Source: Candidatus Babeliales bacterium
Lineage (GTDB): Bacteria; Babelota; Babeliae; Babelales; JACPOV01
Length of the DNA: 64,000 bases
Reading direction: 5' to 3'
NCBI GenBank assembly: GCA_036260945.1
Contig: DATALT010000001.1
Span: 1-64,000, forward strand
This document shows, piece after piece, positions 46,253-54,034 of this stretch (position 1 is its first letter; every line of letters starts with the position of its first letter). The notes below the pieces were generated by a model that was not told where the DNA came from, did no database searches, and was given only the letters and a program-made list of their open reading frames with translations. Made by a program: the position numbers and the translations under genes.

Positions 46253-46609
46253 TTATTCTGTATCGGAGGATTGCGTGGGGATTGTTTTTTGTGCTCCGAG
46301 CTCGATAAGCTTTTGTATGATTGGGAGAGTGCCCTCGGTTCTCTTTAATTTTTGTAAAAGCCGTGTTGCGTCCTCAGCACATATATCACCTTGTTTAACA
46401 TATTTGATCATGTTAAACATTGATTTTACATTCCCTCTGTTAAAACAGTTCGACAACAGTTGATAGGTATTTTGTTGAGGCCTTTTATCATCTTCTGATT
46501 CTGAGTTCGGTTTTTTCTCGTCGATCTTATTTACATCCATACTATTTATGCAAACGAACATGGAAAAAAGTAAATAAGCATGAATTCTAATGAGCCAATT
46601 TGTCTTCAT
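46253..46609 (-). CDS. Small secreted protein, paralogue family B member 2
   Basis: A 118-residue protein with a signal peptide (ending INS then MDVN, about residue 23). An acidic linker (EKKPNSESEDDKRP) precedes a helical domain matching member 1: YQLLSNCFNRGNVKSMFNMI...DATRLLQKLK...IIQKLIELGAQKTI. The LGA turn and preceding helix fit a single ankyrin-like unit. It precedes member 1 by 93 bases on the same strand. The ends of the two differ, so they are diverged duplicates. Confidence 0.62.
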   Translation of the reverse strand: MKTNWLIRIHAYLLFSMFVCINSMDVNKIDEKKPNSESEDDKRPQQNTYQLLSNCFNRGNVKSMFNMIKYVKQGDICAEDATRLLQKLKRTEGTLPIIQKLIELGAQKTIPTQSSDTE

Positions 46610-46636
46610 TTCCAGAACTGCTTCCCTTTACTAACT

Positions 46637-47203
46637 TCAGAGTGATGGAATAAAAAAGTTAGTGCGATAATGTTGTAATTCTTTTATTGATTGTTCAATA
46701 TCTTCCAGAGCTCGATGATTATCAGCTTTTTGAAAATTGATTTTTTCATTTGTTGGGTACCAACGTTTGATTACTTCTTTGATTGATGAAACATCAATTA
46801 AGCGGTAGTTAAAATAATTAAGAAGAACTGGCATATATTTTTGTAAAAATATCCGATCTTGCCAAACCGAGTTGCCCGCTAAGCGTGCACTATTTGGCTT
46901 ACAAAAGAGTTTTACAAATTCGAGCGTTTCAGCTTCTGCCTGTTCGGTCGTGATGTTAGATTCTTGGCTTGCGCGCGTTAATCCTGAAGCACCGTGCGTT
47001 TTTTTGCACCATTCGTTCATATGATCAAGAATCGAATCAGGTTGATGGATTACCAGGTGGGGTCCATGCGCAATCAGATTGAGATTTCCATCGGTGATAA
47101 TTGTTGCAACTTCGAGAATAACATCGTATTGGATTTCCAATCCTGTCATTTCCAAGTCGATCCAAACTAAATAATCATCCCGTTTTATGATAGCTTTATT
47201 CAT
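46637..47203 (-). CDS. orn: Oligoribonuclease
   Basis: A 188-residue DEDDh 3'-5' exonuclease that degrades 2-5 nt RNAs (and pGpG) to mononucleotides. Motifs: WIDLEMTGL (D, E), DHMNEW (D) and HRALEDI (H, D). Length and order are standard for Orn. The last residues (NFFIPS) are unremarkable. It lies divergent to the double Ddl gene and has a TATAGT-type -10 in the shared spacer. Confidence 0.95.
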   Translation of the reverse strand: MNKAIIKRDDYLVWIDLEMTGLEIQYDVILEVATIITDGNLNLIAHGPHLVIHQPDSILDHMNEWCKKTHGASGLTRASQESNITTEQAEAETLEFVKLFCKPNSARLAGNSVWQDRIFLQKYMPVLLNYFNYRLIDVSSIKEVIKRWYPTNEKINFQKADNHRALEDIEQSIKELQHYRTNFFIPSL

Positions 47204-47236
47204 AGGTTTTTTTCGATTGCTTACGAATGGTGTTCA

Positions 47237-47242
47237 ACTATA
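47237..47242 (-). promoter_or_regulatory. -10 box of the orn promoter
   Basis: Minus-strand TATAGT, 34 bases upstream of the orn start. On the plus strand a separate TATACT at 47268-47273 could serve the ddl gene. No good -35 for either. Confidence 0.4.
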
Positions 47243-47312
47243 ACCATTCTCGTTATACACTATTTAATATACTCATACTATCGAAAACGAGCGGATAAGG
47301 GCAAGGAGTTTT

Positions 47313-49550
47313 ATGGATAAAATACGTATTGGTGTGCTTATGGGGGGCAAATCGCTCGAACGAGAAGTTTCATTCAATTCAGGGCGGACGGTTTGCGATC
47401 ATCTTGATACTTTTAGCTTTGAAGTTATTCCGCTTTATCAGAATACCGTTGGCAAACTTTTTATTTTACCGCTTCGCTTTTTGCATCGTGGAAAAACTAC
47501 CGATTTTGAACATCGGCTTGAGACAGAGGCGAAATCAGTGAGCTGGGATGAGCTGAAAGAACTAGTAGATGCGATGTATATAGCGCAGCATGGGCGCTAT
47601 GCAGAAGATGGAACGATGCAAGGTTTTTTAGAAATACTCGGTATTCCCTACGTTGGCAGCAAAGTATTTGCAAGTGCTTTGGGTATGGATAAAATCATGC
47701 AAAAAAAAATACTTAAAGCGAGCGGAATTATGGTGCCGCGTTGCGTCGTAATAACTGCGCATGAATTGCACCATGAATTGAATAAAGAAACTATTCTTTC
47801 TGACATGAAAAAACAGATGATTACTTTTCCGTGCGTTGTAAAGCCCGCTAAAGAAGGCTCCAGCTTTGGGGTTACCGTAGTGCATCATCAAGATGATTTG
47901 ATGCCGGCAATAAAAAAAGCAGCCTATTGCGACAATGGATTGATAGAATCGGTTATTATTGATGAAAAAATAAATGGGATGGAATTTACTACTATTATTA
48001 TTACCGATAATGAAGGCGTTCTTGTGCCACTTTCTGTAACTGAAGTAGTACCGAATCCTGCGCTCGAATATTTCGATTATGAACAAAAATATATGCCCGG
48101 AAAATCGGTGCTTTATACACCTGCGCGTTGTACCCAGGAAGCTTTAGAAAAAATCCAAAATATTTGCTGTAAAGTAATGCGTGTGCTGGAATTTAAAAAT
48201 AGCGCCCGTATCGATGGAATTTTAGCACCAGATGGTTCTATCTTTATTATTGATCCGAATACTTTTAGTGGTGCAAGCCCTTCAAGTTTTATGTTTAAGC
48301 AAGCCGCAGAACGCAATATGAGCCACACCCAACTCATTAATCATTTGATTGAAACTGAGGTGCGGGCTTGTGATAAACTAAATAATCGAATCGATTTGGC
48401 AAAACGAATGGGAAAAATGGAAGACGCTTCACAACATAGTTCTGAAAAAAAAATGCGTGTTGCTGTTTTAATGGGCGGCGCATCCAATGAAAGAGAGATT
48501 TCCCTTGAATCGGGCCGAAACGTATTTTATAAATTATCGCCTCATAGTTATGATGCAATTCCTGTTTTTGTAAACCGACAATTAGAGCTTTTTATTCTTG
48601 ATCAAAAGCTTTTGGTTTCAAGCTCAACAGGGCAAGTAGAAAAAAGCTTAGAATGTGCGCAAAAAATTTCTTGGGCATCATTGCCCGAGCATGCAGATTT
48701 TGTATTTATTGCGCTCCATGGAGGCGCTGGAGAAAATGGCTCTGTTCAGGGAGCGCTGGAAATGTTGGGACTCCCCTATAATGGCTCTTCAGTTCTTGCA
48801 AGCGCATTATGTATGGACAAATGGAAAACGAATTCATTCTTGCGATCAGAGGGGTTTGAAGTACCTCGTGGTTTACTGCTTGAAAAAACTATGTGGGAAA
48901 ATGAGCGAGAGTTTATTAAAAAAGAATTGCAACAGAACGTGGGCACATTTCCGTATATAGTAAAGCCGCATGATGATGGTTGCAGCGTAATGGTTAGCAA
49001 AGTGAATAACGATGATGAGCTTGAGCGAGCGGTGCAAACAATTTTTGATCAAGGCAAAAATGCGGCGCTTATTGAAGAATTGGTAACTGGCATGGAACTC
49101 ACCGTTGGAGTGCTTGGTAATTATTCGCCTCAAGCATTGCCGCCAAGCCAAGCAGTTGTTGCTGGATCAATTTTATCCATAGAGGAAAAGTTTTTACCGG
49201 GAGCTGGAGAGAACCAGACGCCTGCGTTGCTGCCAAAACAGACCTTAGAATATGTTCAGCGCATTATAGAAAAAGTTTTTTCTGCAGTTGGCTGTAGAGG
49301 ATATGCGCGCATTGATTGTTTTTATCAAACGGCACAGCAGAGCGCAACTGGAAAAGAGCGAGTCGTTATTTTAGAAATTAATACATTGCCCGGGCTAACG
49401 CCCGCAACATGCATTTTTCATCAAGCGGCAGAGCTTGGCATGAGACCAATGGACTTTATTAATCAAATTGTTCAGCTTGGTTTGCAAGCCCATGAAGAAC
49501 AATTCGCTGCAGCTGTAGAAAAAAAAATAGAGACTCCAACGGTAAAATAA
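47313..49550 (+). CDS. Tandem-fused D-alanine--D-alanine ligase (two Ddl modules)
   Basis: A 745-residue protein made of two complete ATP-grasp Ddl modules (about 1-362 and 381-730) joined by a short Lys/Glu linker. Each has the SxEREVS-type start (E16; E393), the YxGSxxxASALxMDK block, an ATP Lys (K177; K551) and the RID metal Asp. The halves differ at key sites, using E. coli DdlB numbering by eye. Triad Glu15/Ser150/Tyr216 is E16/S183/Y260 in the N-half but E393/C557/F627 in the C-half. Mg ligand Glu270 is D314 in the N-half (IIDPNT) but E688 in the C-half (LEINTLPG). The product should be D-Ala-D-Ala for peptidoglycan, perhaps D-Ala-D-Lac or a non-catalytic role in the C-half. AAGGAG lies upstream of the ATG. 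The two halves are quite diverged, so the duplication is old. Confidence 0.93.
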   Translation: MDKIRIGVLMGGKSLEREVSFNSGRTVCDHLDTFSFEVIPLYQNTVGKLFILPLRFLHRGKTTDFEHRLETEAKSVSWDELKELVDAMYIAQHGRYAEDGTMQGFLEILGIPYVGSKVFASALGMDKIMQKKILKASGIMVPRCVVITAHELHHELNKETILSDMKKQMITFPCVVKPAKEGSSFGVTVVHHQDDLMPAIKKAAYCDNGLIESVIIDEKINGMEFTTIIITDNEGVLVPLSVTEVVPNPALEYFDYEQKYMPGKSVLYTPARCTQEALEKIQNICCKVMRVLEFKNSARIDGILAPDGSIFIIDPNTFSGASPSSFMFKQAAERNMSHTQLINHLIETEVRACDKLNNRIDLAKRMGKMEDASQHSSEKKMRVAVLMGGASNEREISLESGRNVFYKLSPHSYDAIPVFVNRQLELFILDQKLLVSSSTGQVEKSLECAQKISWASLPEHADFVFIALHGGAGENGSVQGALEMLGLPYNGSSVLASALCMDKWKTNSFLRSEGFEVPRGLLLEKTMWENEREFIKKELQQNVGTFPYIVKPHDDGCSVMVSKVNNDDELERAVQTIFDQGKNAALIEELVTGMELTVGVLGNYSPQALPPSQAVVAGSILSIEEKFLPGAGENQTPALLPKQTLEYVQRIIEKVFSAVGCRGYARIDCFYQTAQQSATGKERVVILEINTLPGLTPATCIFHQAAELGMRPMDFINQIVQLGLQAHEEQFAAAVEKKIETPTVK

Positions 49551-49565
49551 TAAAAGGAAGTAATT

Positions 49566-49832
49566 ATGAAAGACTTGTTAATGTGCTTTTTATTAGTGTG
49601 TTGTGTCCAACTCCAATGCGCGGAGCCGCTCAAAAGTTGGCAACAACGATTTGCACTATTTATTGTATCTAAAGATCGTTTTGCACAAGTGCAAAATGGG
49701 TCGGAAGAAATATCCGCTGGAAAATTGGGAGACAATAAACCGGTACCAAAAAGATTTGAGAAATCCAATAGGAAAAAATTAATCACAGACGAAAGAGTTT
49801 TAGCATTTGCAGTTAGTGCTTGGTATGAATAA
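49566..49832 (+). CDS. Short secreted basic protein
   Basis: An 88-residue protein with a signal peptide (start MKDLLMCFLLVCCVQLQ, cleavage near CA-E). The mature part is basic (KRFEKSNRKKLITDERV) with no recognised domain. AAAAGGAAG precedes the ATG, 15 bases after the double Ddl stop, so it is the second gene of that operon. A hairpin terminator follows directly. Confidence 0.55.
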   Translation: MKDLLMCFLLVCCVQLQCAEPLKSWQQRFALFIVSKDRFAQVQNGSEEISAGKLGDNKPVPKRFEKSNRKKLITDERVLAFAVSAWYE

Positions 49833-49837
49833 AAAAA

Positions 49838-49858
49838 AGCCCCGAATTTATCGGGGCT
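49838..49858. terminator. Bidirectional terminator
   Basis: AGCCCCGA (49838-49845) pairs with TCGGGGCT (49851-49858), with an A8 run before it and T-containing sequence after. Shared by the Ddl operon and the convergent gene at 49870. Confidence 0.85.
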
Positions 49859-49869
49859 CTCTATCGAAA

Positions 49870-50208
49870 TCAATTGCCAGTAGTTGCTGAGCCAAAAGGG
49901 CTTTTAGGTGTATTTGAGTTAGAAGCAGGAAGTCTGTCCCAACCGCGTTTAAATAGATATGCTGCGGCGCCAAAAGATAAAAGCGAAGGAGCTTTCTGCG
50001 CAGCCCATTCTTTTTTATTTGCGGCAGGATGTGGATAATTGAGGTTGCAAAGGGGAACGCCACCTTTCATATAAAACAAAGCACCTAAACCAGCAAAAAT
50101 ACCACTTGCTGCAAAGTTATAATACGGATTATCAAGCCATTTGTTTTGTGCTTGAGCAAGTGGAGCTGAACAAACAGCGAAAGCCAAAAGTGCTACCTTA
50201 AATTTCAT
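49870..50208 (-). CDS. Small exported protein, hydrophobic central segment
   Basis: A 112-residue protein with a signal peptide ending AQA-Q (about residue 20). A hydrophobic segment at about 33-46 (ASGIFAGLGALFYM) and another at about 78-87 suggest membrane association. Contains CNLNYPHPA, a single Cys. C-terminus Ser/Thr/Asn-rich. GGAGAC precedes the ATG. Not recognised. Confidence 0.55.
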   Translation of the reverse strand: MKFKVALLAFAVCSAPLAQAQNKWLDNPYYNFAASGIFAGLGALFYMKGGVPLCNLNYPHPAANKKEWAAQKAPSLLSFGAAAYLFKRGWDRLPASNSNTPKSPFGSATTGN

Positions 50209-50340
50209 AAAGTCTCCTATTTAAAAGAATACAAATGGTCTATTCTGCGCGAACCTACCAAAAGTTGCCATAAATGAAAAGATATACAAAATATGGGAAG
50301 TTTTTTTTGTGCATTTTTTTAAGCGAGCACGTAAGAAAAT

Positions 50341-50724
50341 TTAATTGTCGTTCGGTTGGAAAGCGTTTTCGATATACTCGATTTTAAAAATTTTGCCGAC
50401 TTGATGCACAAGCGCTAGGTCGAAGCGGAGGATGTAATCACGTAATTTGTTTTCAAGAATATAGGAACGTGCGGTTACGATAATTTTTCGCTGCTTTGAA
50501 GGAACAATAATTTCTGAAAGAGCAAAATAATTGGAGGTGCGTGTTTTTACTTCGACAAACACAATAAGATCTTTTTTTTGAGCGATGATATCTATTTCGC
50601 CACCTTTTTTTCTAAAATTGCGCGCAACGATTGTATAGTTATTTGATAAAAGGTGCTGGGCAACCGCATGTTCGCCAAGATGGCCAACTATTTTTCTTGA
50701 ATTTTGCTCAGAATCGATGAACAT
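50341..50724 (-). CDS. YraN-family (UPF0102) putative endonuclease
   Basis: A 127-residue protein of the YraN/UPF0102 group with a restriction-endonuclease-like fold. The family block GEHAVAQHLLSNNYTIVARN leads into FRKKGGEIDIIAQK and VFVEVKTRTS, whose Glu/Asp/Glu/Lys residues match a PD-(D/E)XK core. Biochemical role uncertain in the family; a DNA-processing nuclease is likely. The ATG at 50724 lies inside the end of the BamD-like gene (17-base overlap), so translation is coupled. A longer frame from 50790 adds 22 residues without support. Confidence 0.85.
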   Translation of the reverse strand: MFIDSEQNSRKIVGHLGEHAVAQHLLSNNYTIVARNFRKKGGEIDIIAQKKDLIVFVEVKTRTSNYFALSEIIVPSKQRKIIVTARSYILENKLRDYILRFDLALVHQVGKIFKIEYIENAFQPNDN

Positions 50725-51616
50725 AATCAGGTTTTTTTTGCGTGTTGGAAACAAGCATTGTTGGCGAGTAGCCTGGGAATTTTGATTCAAGGAGCAATGT
50801 TTTTTCTTTAAGAAGTTCAGTATTGCCTTGCAAATGTGCTAAATAAGCTTCTAGCTCAAGACATTCTGCATCAAAACGTCCGGTGGGTACAAAAGTTTTT
50901 TGGATATTTTTAAGTCGCGCTTCAGCCGCTTTAATATTATATTGCTTTGCATAAAAGTTGAAAATACCTTTTTCATGCTCAAATAGGTCGGTGTAGCAAG
51001 TCGTTTGAATTTTTTTCACTTCATCGCGAAATGCTTGCTCTTGCGATTCTTGTTCAAGATAAGCGGTTATCATATCGAGCGTTTTTGTCGTTCGAGTTTG
51101 ATCGTGCGGGGGTACGAGCTGAGCATAGAAATTGCAGAGTATTTTTTTGTATTCTGCATAATCGCGATCTTTGCTGCCAGGATATAATTTTACGTATTCG
51201 CGATAGTACCGCGCCGCTTCTTTCATTTTGCCATCGTCAAAATAGAGATCTGCGCGCTCGAGGCGAAGTTGTTGTACTTCTTGTTGATCGGTACTCATGA
51301 TAATAAGTTGATCAATGATTCTTAGTCGATCCGATTCGTATCCGCGAGCATAATCGATCGCAAGACGAATGCGTAATTCTTCAACGTTCAAATCTTTAAC
51401 GAGCTTATGCTGAATCTCTTTCTCCCGCTTTGCTTCATCTTGATTTTTCGACGAAGTATACGGAATGCAGACTTCATTCTTGGTGCGTGGCTCTTTAAGA
51501 GCCAACTTTTTTTTGTGATTCATTCTGCAAGAAGAGAGCGATAAAACCATTGTTAGAATGGCAAGGCAATACGAATAAATACGATCCATGAGCATGATAG
51601 ATGTCTTGAGAAACAT
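50708..51616 (-). CDS. BamD-like outer-membrane assembly lipoprotein
   Basis: A 302-residue lipoprotein-type protein. The lipobox LSSC puts the lipidated Cys at residue 30 when counted from the first ATG; starts at ATG 51595 or 51589 are also possible. After a charged linker come TPR-like helices resembling BamD: ARYYREYVKLYPGSKDRDYA, an HDQTRTTKTLDMITAYL block, then HEKGIFNFYAKQYNIKAAEA. BamD helps BamA insert beta-barrels such as the protein at 20248. BamA is not in the window. Overlaps the YraN gene by 17 bases. Confidence 0.7.
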   Translation of the reverse strand: MFLKTSIMLMDRIYSYCLAILTMVLSLSSCRMNHKKKLALKEPRTKNEVCIPYTSSKNQDEAKREKEIQHKLVKDLNVEELRIRLAIDYARGYESDRLRIIDQLIIMSTDQQEVQQLRLERADLYFDDGKMKEAARYYREYVKLYPGSKDRDYAEYKKILCNFYAQLVPPHDQTRTTKTLDMITAYLEQESQEQAFRDEVKKIQTTCYTDLFEHEKGIFNFYAKQYNIKAAEARLKNIQKTFVPTGRFDAECLELEAYLAHLQGNTELLKEKTLLLESKFPGYSPTMLVSNTQKKPDYVHRF

Positions 51617-51703
51617 GTTTTAATCAAAATATATCATCTCTAACCCTATCAAAAAAGATGCGTATCAGCAAACGCAATCTGAGCGGTGGGGTTACCCTAC
51701 TAT

Positions 51704-51733
51704 TTGGCGATAAAAGTCTATGAAGGGTATAGT
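51704..51733 (+). promoter_or_regulatory. Candidate promoter of the gspE operon
   Basis: TTGGCG at 51704-51709, an 18-base spacer, TATAGT at 51728-51733. A second TATAGT occurs at 51755-51760, so two start sites are possible. About 67 bases before the gspE ATG. Confidence 0.45.
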
Positions 51734-51799
51734 AACTATGTTATGTTGAAACGGTATAGTACCTTCTAACGGTAAAAATAACGTATTTTAAGGCGCACT

Positions 51800-53512
51800 A
51801 TGGTGATGAAAAAAAAACTTGGCGAGCTTCTGGTTGCTCAGGGTACATTAACCGAACAGCAATTGCACGAAGCAGAGCGTGCGGCGCACTCAGCAGGCCA
51901 GACGCTTGAGGCATATCTCAAGGAACAAAAAATTGTTCCAGCTGCTGCCCTTGCGCAAGCATATGCGGGGCTGGTGGGCGCAGAATATATCGGTAAAATT
52001 ACTGAAAAAATGGCAGATCCTGGGTTACTTGCTAAGGTGCCGCTTCGTTTTTTACGAAAAAATAGTGTTGTTCCAATCGTACTTGATGGCAAGGTTATTT
52101 TAGTGACCGCTAATCCCCTGGATTATCAGCCGATCGATGAACTGAGTAGTTTATTAGGGGGCGATATTGGCGTTGGCGTCACCACGAACGACGTCATCAT
52201 AGATGCGATAAACCGTTATTATCCTCTTGAGGGCACCAAGCAAATGATTGAAGAGCTTGGCGAAGAAAAAGGAGCCCCGGAAGCGGTAGATTTTTCTGAA
52301 ATTGAAGAAAAAGATATTATGGCGATGGCGGCTGAGGCACCAATTATTAAATTGGTAAACCATATTTTGGTTCAAGCCGCAAAACGGGGTGCATCGGATA
52401 TTCATATTGAGCCATTTGAAAAAGAGGTACGCGTTCGCTATAGAATCGATGGGGTAATGTACAATGCGTTTAACCCACCAAAACGTATTCAAGCGGCGCT
52501 CGCATCACGTATAAAAATTATGGCTAATCTCAATATCGCAGAAAAAAGAATCCCTCAAGACGGAAGAATCGAAATAAAAGTTGCCGATAAAGCGATCGAT
52601 ATTCGTGTTTCGATTTTACCGGTAACATTTGGTGAGCGGATTGTTCTACGTTTACTTGATAAAACGCGTACCTTCTCGCGCCTTAAAGATCTTGGTTTTA
52701 GTGAGCACGATTATAAAGTTATAGAAGGAAGTATTGCCCGGCCTAACGGTATTATATTCGTTTCTGGTCCGACCGGTTCTGGTAAAACATCGACGCTCTA
52801 TTCTATTTTATCTGAGCTTAACCAACCGGATGTAAATATTGTGACGGTTGAAGATCCCGTTGAATATCAAATGCCCGGCATTGGCCAAGTTCAAGTAAAA
52901 GAAAAAATAGGATTAACATTTGCAGCAGCATTGCGTTCAATTTTGCGTCAAGACCCTGATATTATTATGATCGGTGAAATTCGAGACCAAGAAACGGGGC
53001 AAATCGCCATTCAAGCAGCTTTAACTGGCCATTTAGTTTTAAGTACGATTCATACAAATAACGCTCCCGCTACGATAACGCGATTGCTAGATATGGGAAT
53101 TGAGCCATATCTTATTGCATCATCGGTTGTAGCGATCTTAGCGCAACGACTTGTTCGTACGCTCTGCCCACATTGTAAAAAAGTGTATAAACCGACAGCC
53201 GAAGAGATCGAAAGTTTAGGAATAACTGCCAAAGAGGCAGCAACTATTACTTTCTATATGGCAGTTGGCTGCGATGAATGTGGCGGCACTGGTTACAAAG
53301 GACGAATGGCGATCTTTGAAGTTATGGAGATGAGTAACGAAATTGCGAAATTAACAATGGAACGTGCTGATATGTCCATAATTCGCAAAGAGGCGCTCAA
53401 AGAAGGAATGACCATGCTTGTCAGCGATGGTCTGCGCAGAATTAAAGAGGGCCTTACTACGATTCAAGAAGTGGTTCGAGTTGCGGCTGCGGAAGAAGAA
53501 ATGATTGAGTAA
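51800..53512 (+). CDS. gspE: Type II secretion / type IV pilus ATPase GspE
   Basis: A 570-residue assembly ATPase that powers pseudopilus extension. An MshEN-type N-terminal domain (about 5-150) is followed by the catalytic core: Walker A GPTGSGKT at 323-330, a Walker B region in IIMIGEIRDQETGQIA, and a His box in GHLVLSTIHTNNAPA. A tetracysteine zinc motif lies at about 456-459 (CPHC) and 491-494 (CDEC), diagnostic for GspE/PilB. It partners the GspL-like protein encoded at 10404. Downstream genes are a pseudopilin and a TamB-like protein. Confidence 0.95.
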   Translation: MVMKKKLGELLVAQGTLTEQQLHEAERAAHSAGQTLEAYLKEQKIVPAAALAQAYAGLVGAEYIGKITEKMADPGLLAKVPLRFLRKNSVVPIVLDGKVILVTANPLDYQPIDELSSLLGGDIGVGVTTNDVIIDAINRYYPLEGTKQMIEELGEEKGAPEAVDFSEIEEKDIMAMAAEAPIIKLVNHILVQAAKRGASDIHIEPFEKEVRVRYRIDGVMYNAFNPPKRIQAALASRIKIMANLNIAEKRIPQDGRIEIKVADKAIDIRVSILPVTFGERIVLRLLDKTRTFSRLKDLGFSEHDYKVIEGSIARPNGIIFVSGPTGSGKTSTLYSILSELNQPDVNIVTVEDPVEYQMPGIGQVQVKEKIGLTFAAALRSILRQDPDIIMIGEIRDQETGQIAIQAALTGHLVLSTIHTNNAPATITRLLDMGIEPYLIASSVVAILAQRLVRTLCPHCKKVYKPTAEEIESLGITAKEAATITFYMAVGCDECGGTGYKGRMAIFEVMEMSNEIAKLTMERADMSIIRKEALKEGMTMLVSDGLRRIKEGLTTIQEVVRVAAAEEEMIE

Positions 53513-53527
53513 TTTTTAGGGGGGGCA

Positions 53528-54034
53528 ATGGCACGTGCAATTCAATCAGGAAGTTCGTTGCTTGAACTTTTGATTGTATTTGGGACTGTTGTTCTTTTAA
53601 TGACGATGGTGATTGCACATGCGCCAAGCATCAAGCGGTATGCGGTACGTGCAGAGATTGAGAAATTGCGTTCAGCATTTTGGTATCTTGGGCAACGTGC
53701 TCAAATTGAAAATAAAGAGTTTACGATTTCTTTCGATATACCAAGCAGCAGCTATCGCGTTGATGATCGGCAACACATATTACCATCATGCGTTCGTTTC
53801 GGTGCCGCGCCCGAGATTTATGGGCCACCATCAGATCCAAAAAACAGAATAAATTCTGCAGTAACATTTAAGGATCAACGTGCCATATTTCGCCCAGATG
53901 GTACTATCTCTTCGGGGACTGTTTACCTTTATGCACCAGAAAGTAAAAATAGTTACGCACTTACGCTACCAGTAGGATTAGTTTCCTATATAAGACTTTA
54001 TCGTTATCAGCATGAATGGAAATTGATAGAATGA
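53528..54034 (+). CDS. GspH/FimT-like pseudopilin
   Basis: A 168-residue minor pseudopilin. The prepilin-peptidase site is after Gly8, giving a mature N-terminus SSLLELLIVF with the needed Glu at +5. The hydrophobic stretch then serves as the pilin helix (about 9-30). The C-terminal beta-rich domain resembles GspH/FimT by length. GGGGGGC precedes the ATG. No major pseudopilin (GspG) is in the window. The 3' end overlaps the TamB-like gene by 4 bases at ATGA. Confidence 0.82.
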   Translation: MARAIQSGSSLLELLIVFGTVVLLMTMVIAHAPSIKRYAVRAEIEKLRSAFWYLGQRAQIENKEFTISFDIPSSSYRVDDRQHILPSCVRFGAAPEIYGPPSDPKNRINSAVTFKDQRAIFRPDGTISSGTVYLYAPESKNSYALTLPVGLVSYIRLYRYQHEWKLIE

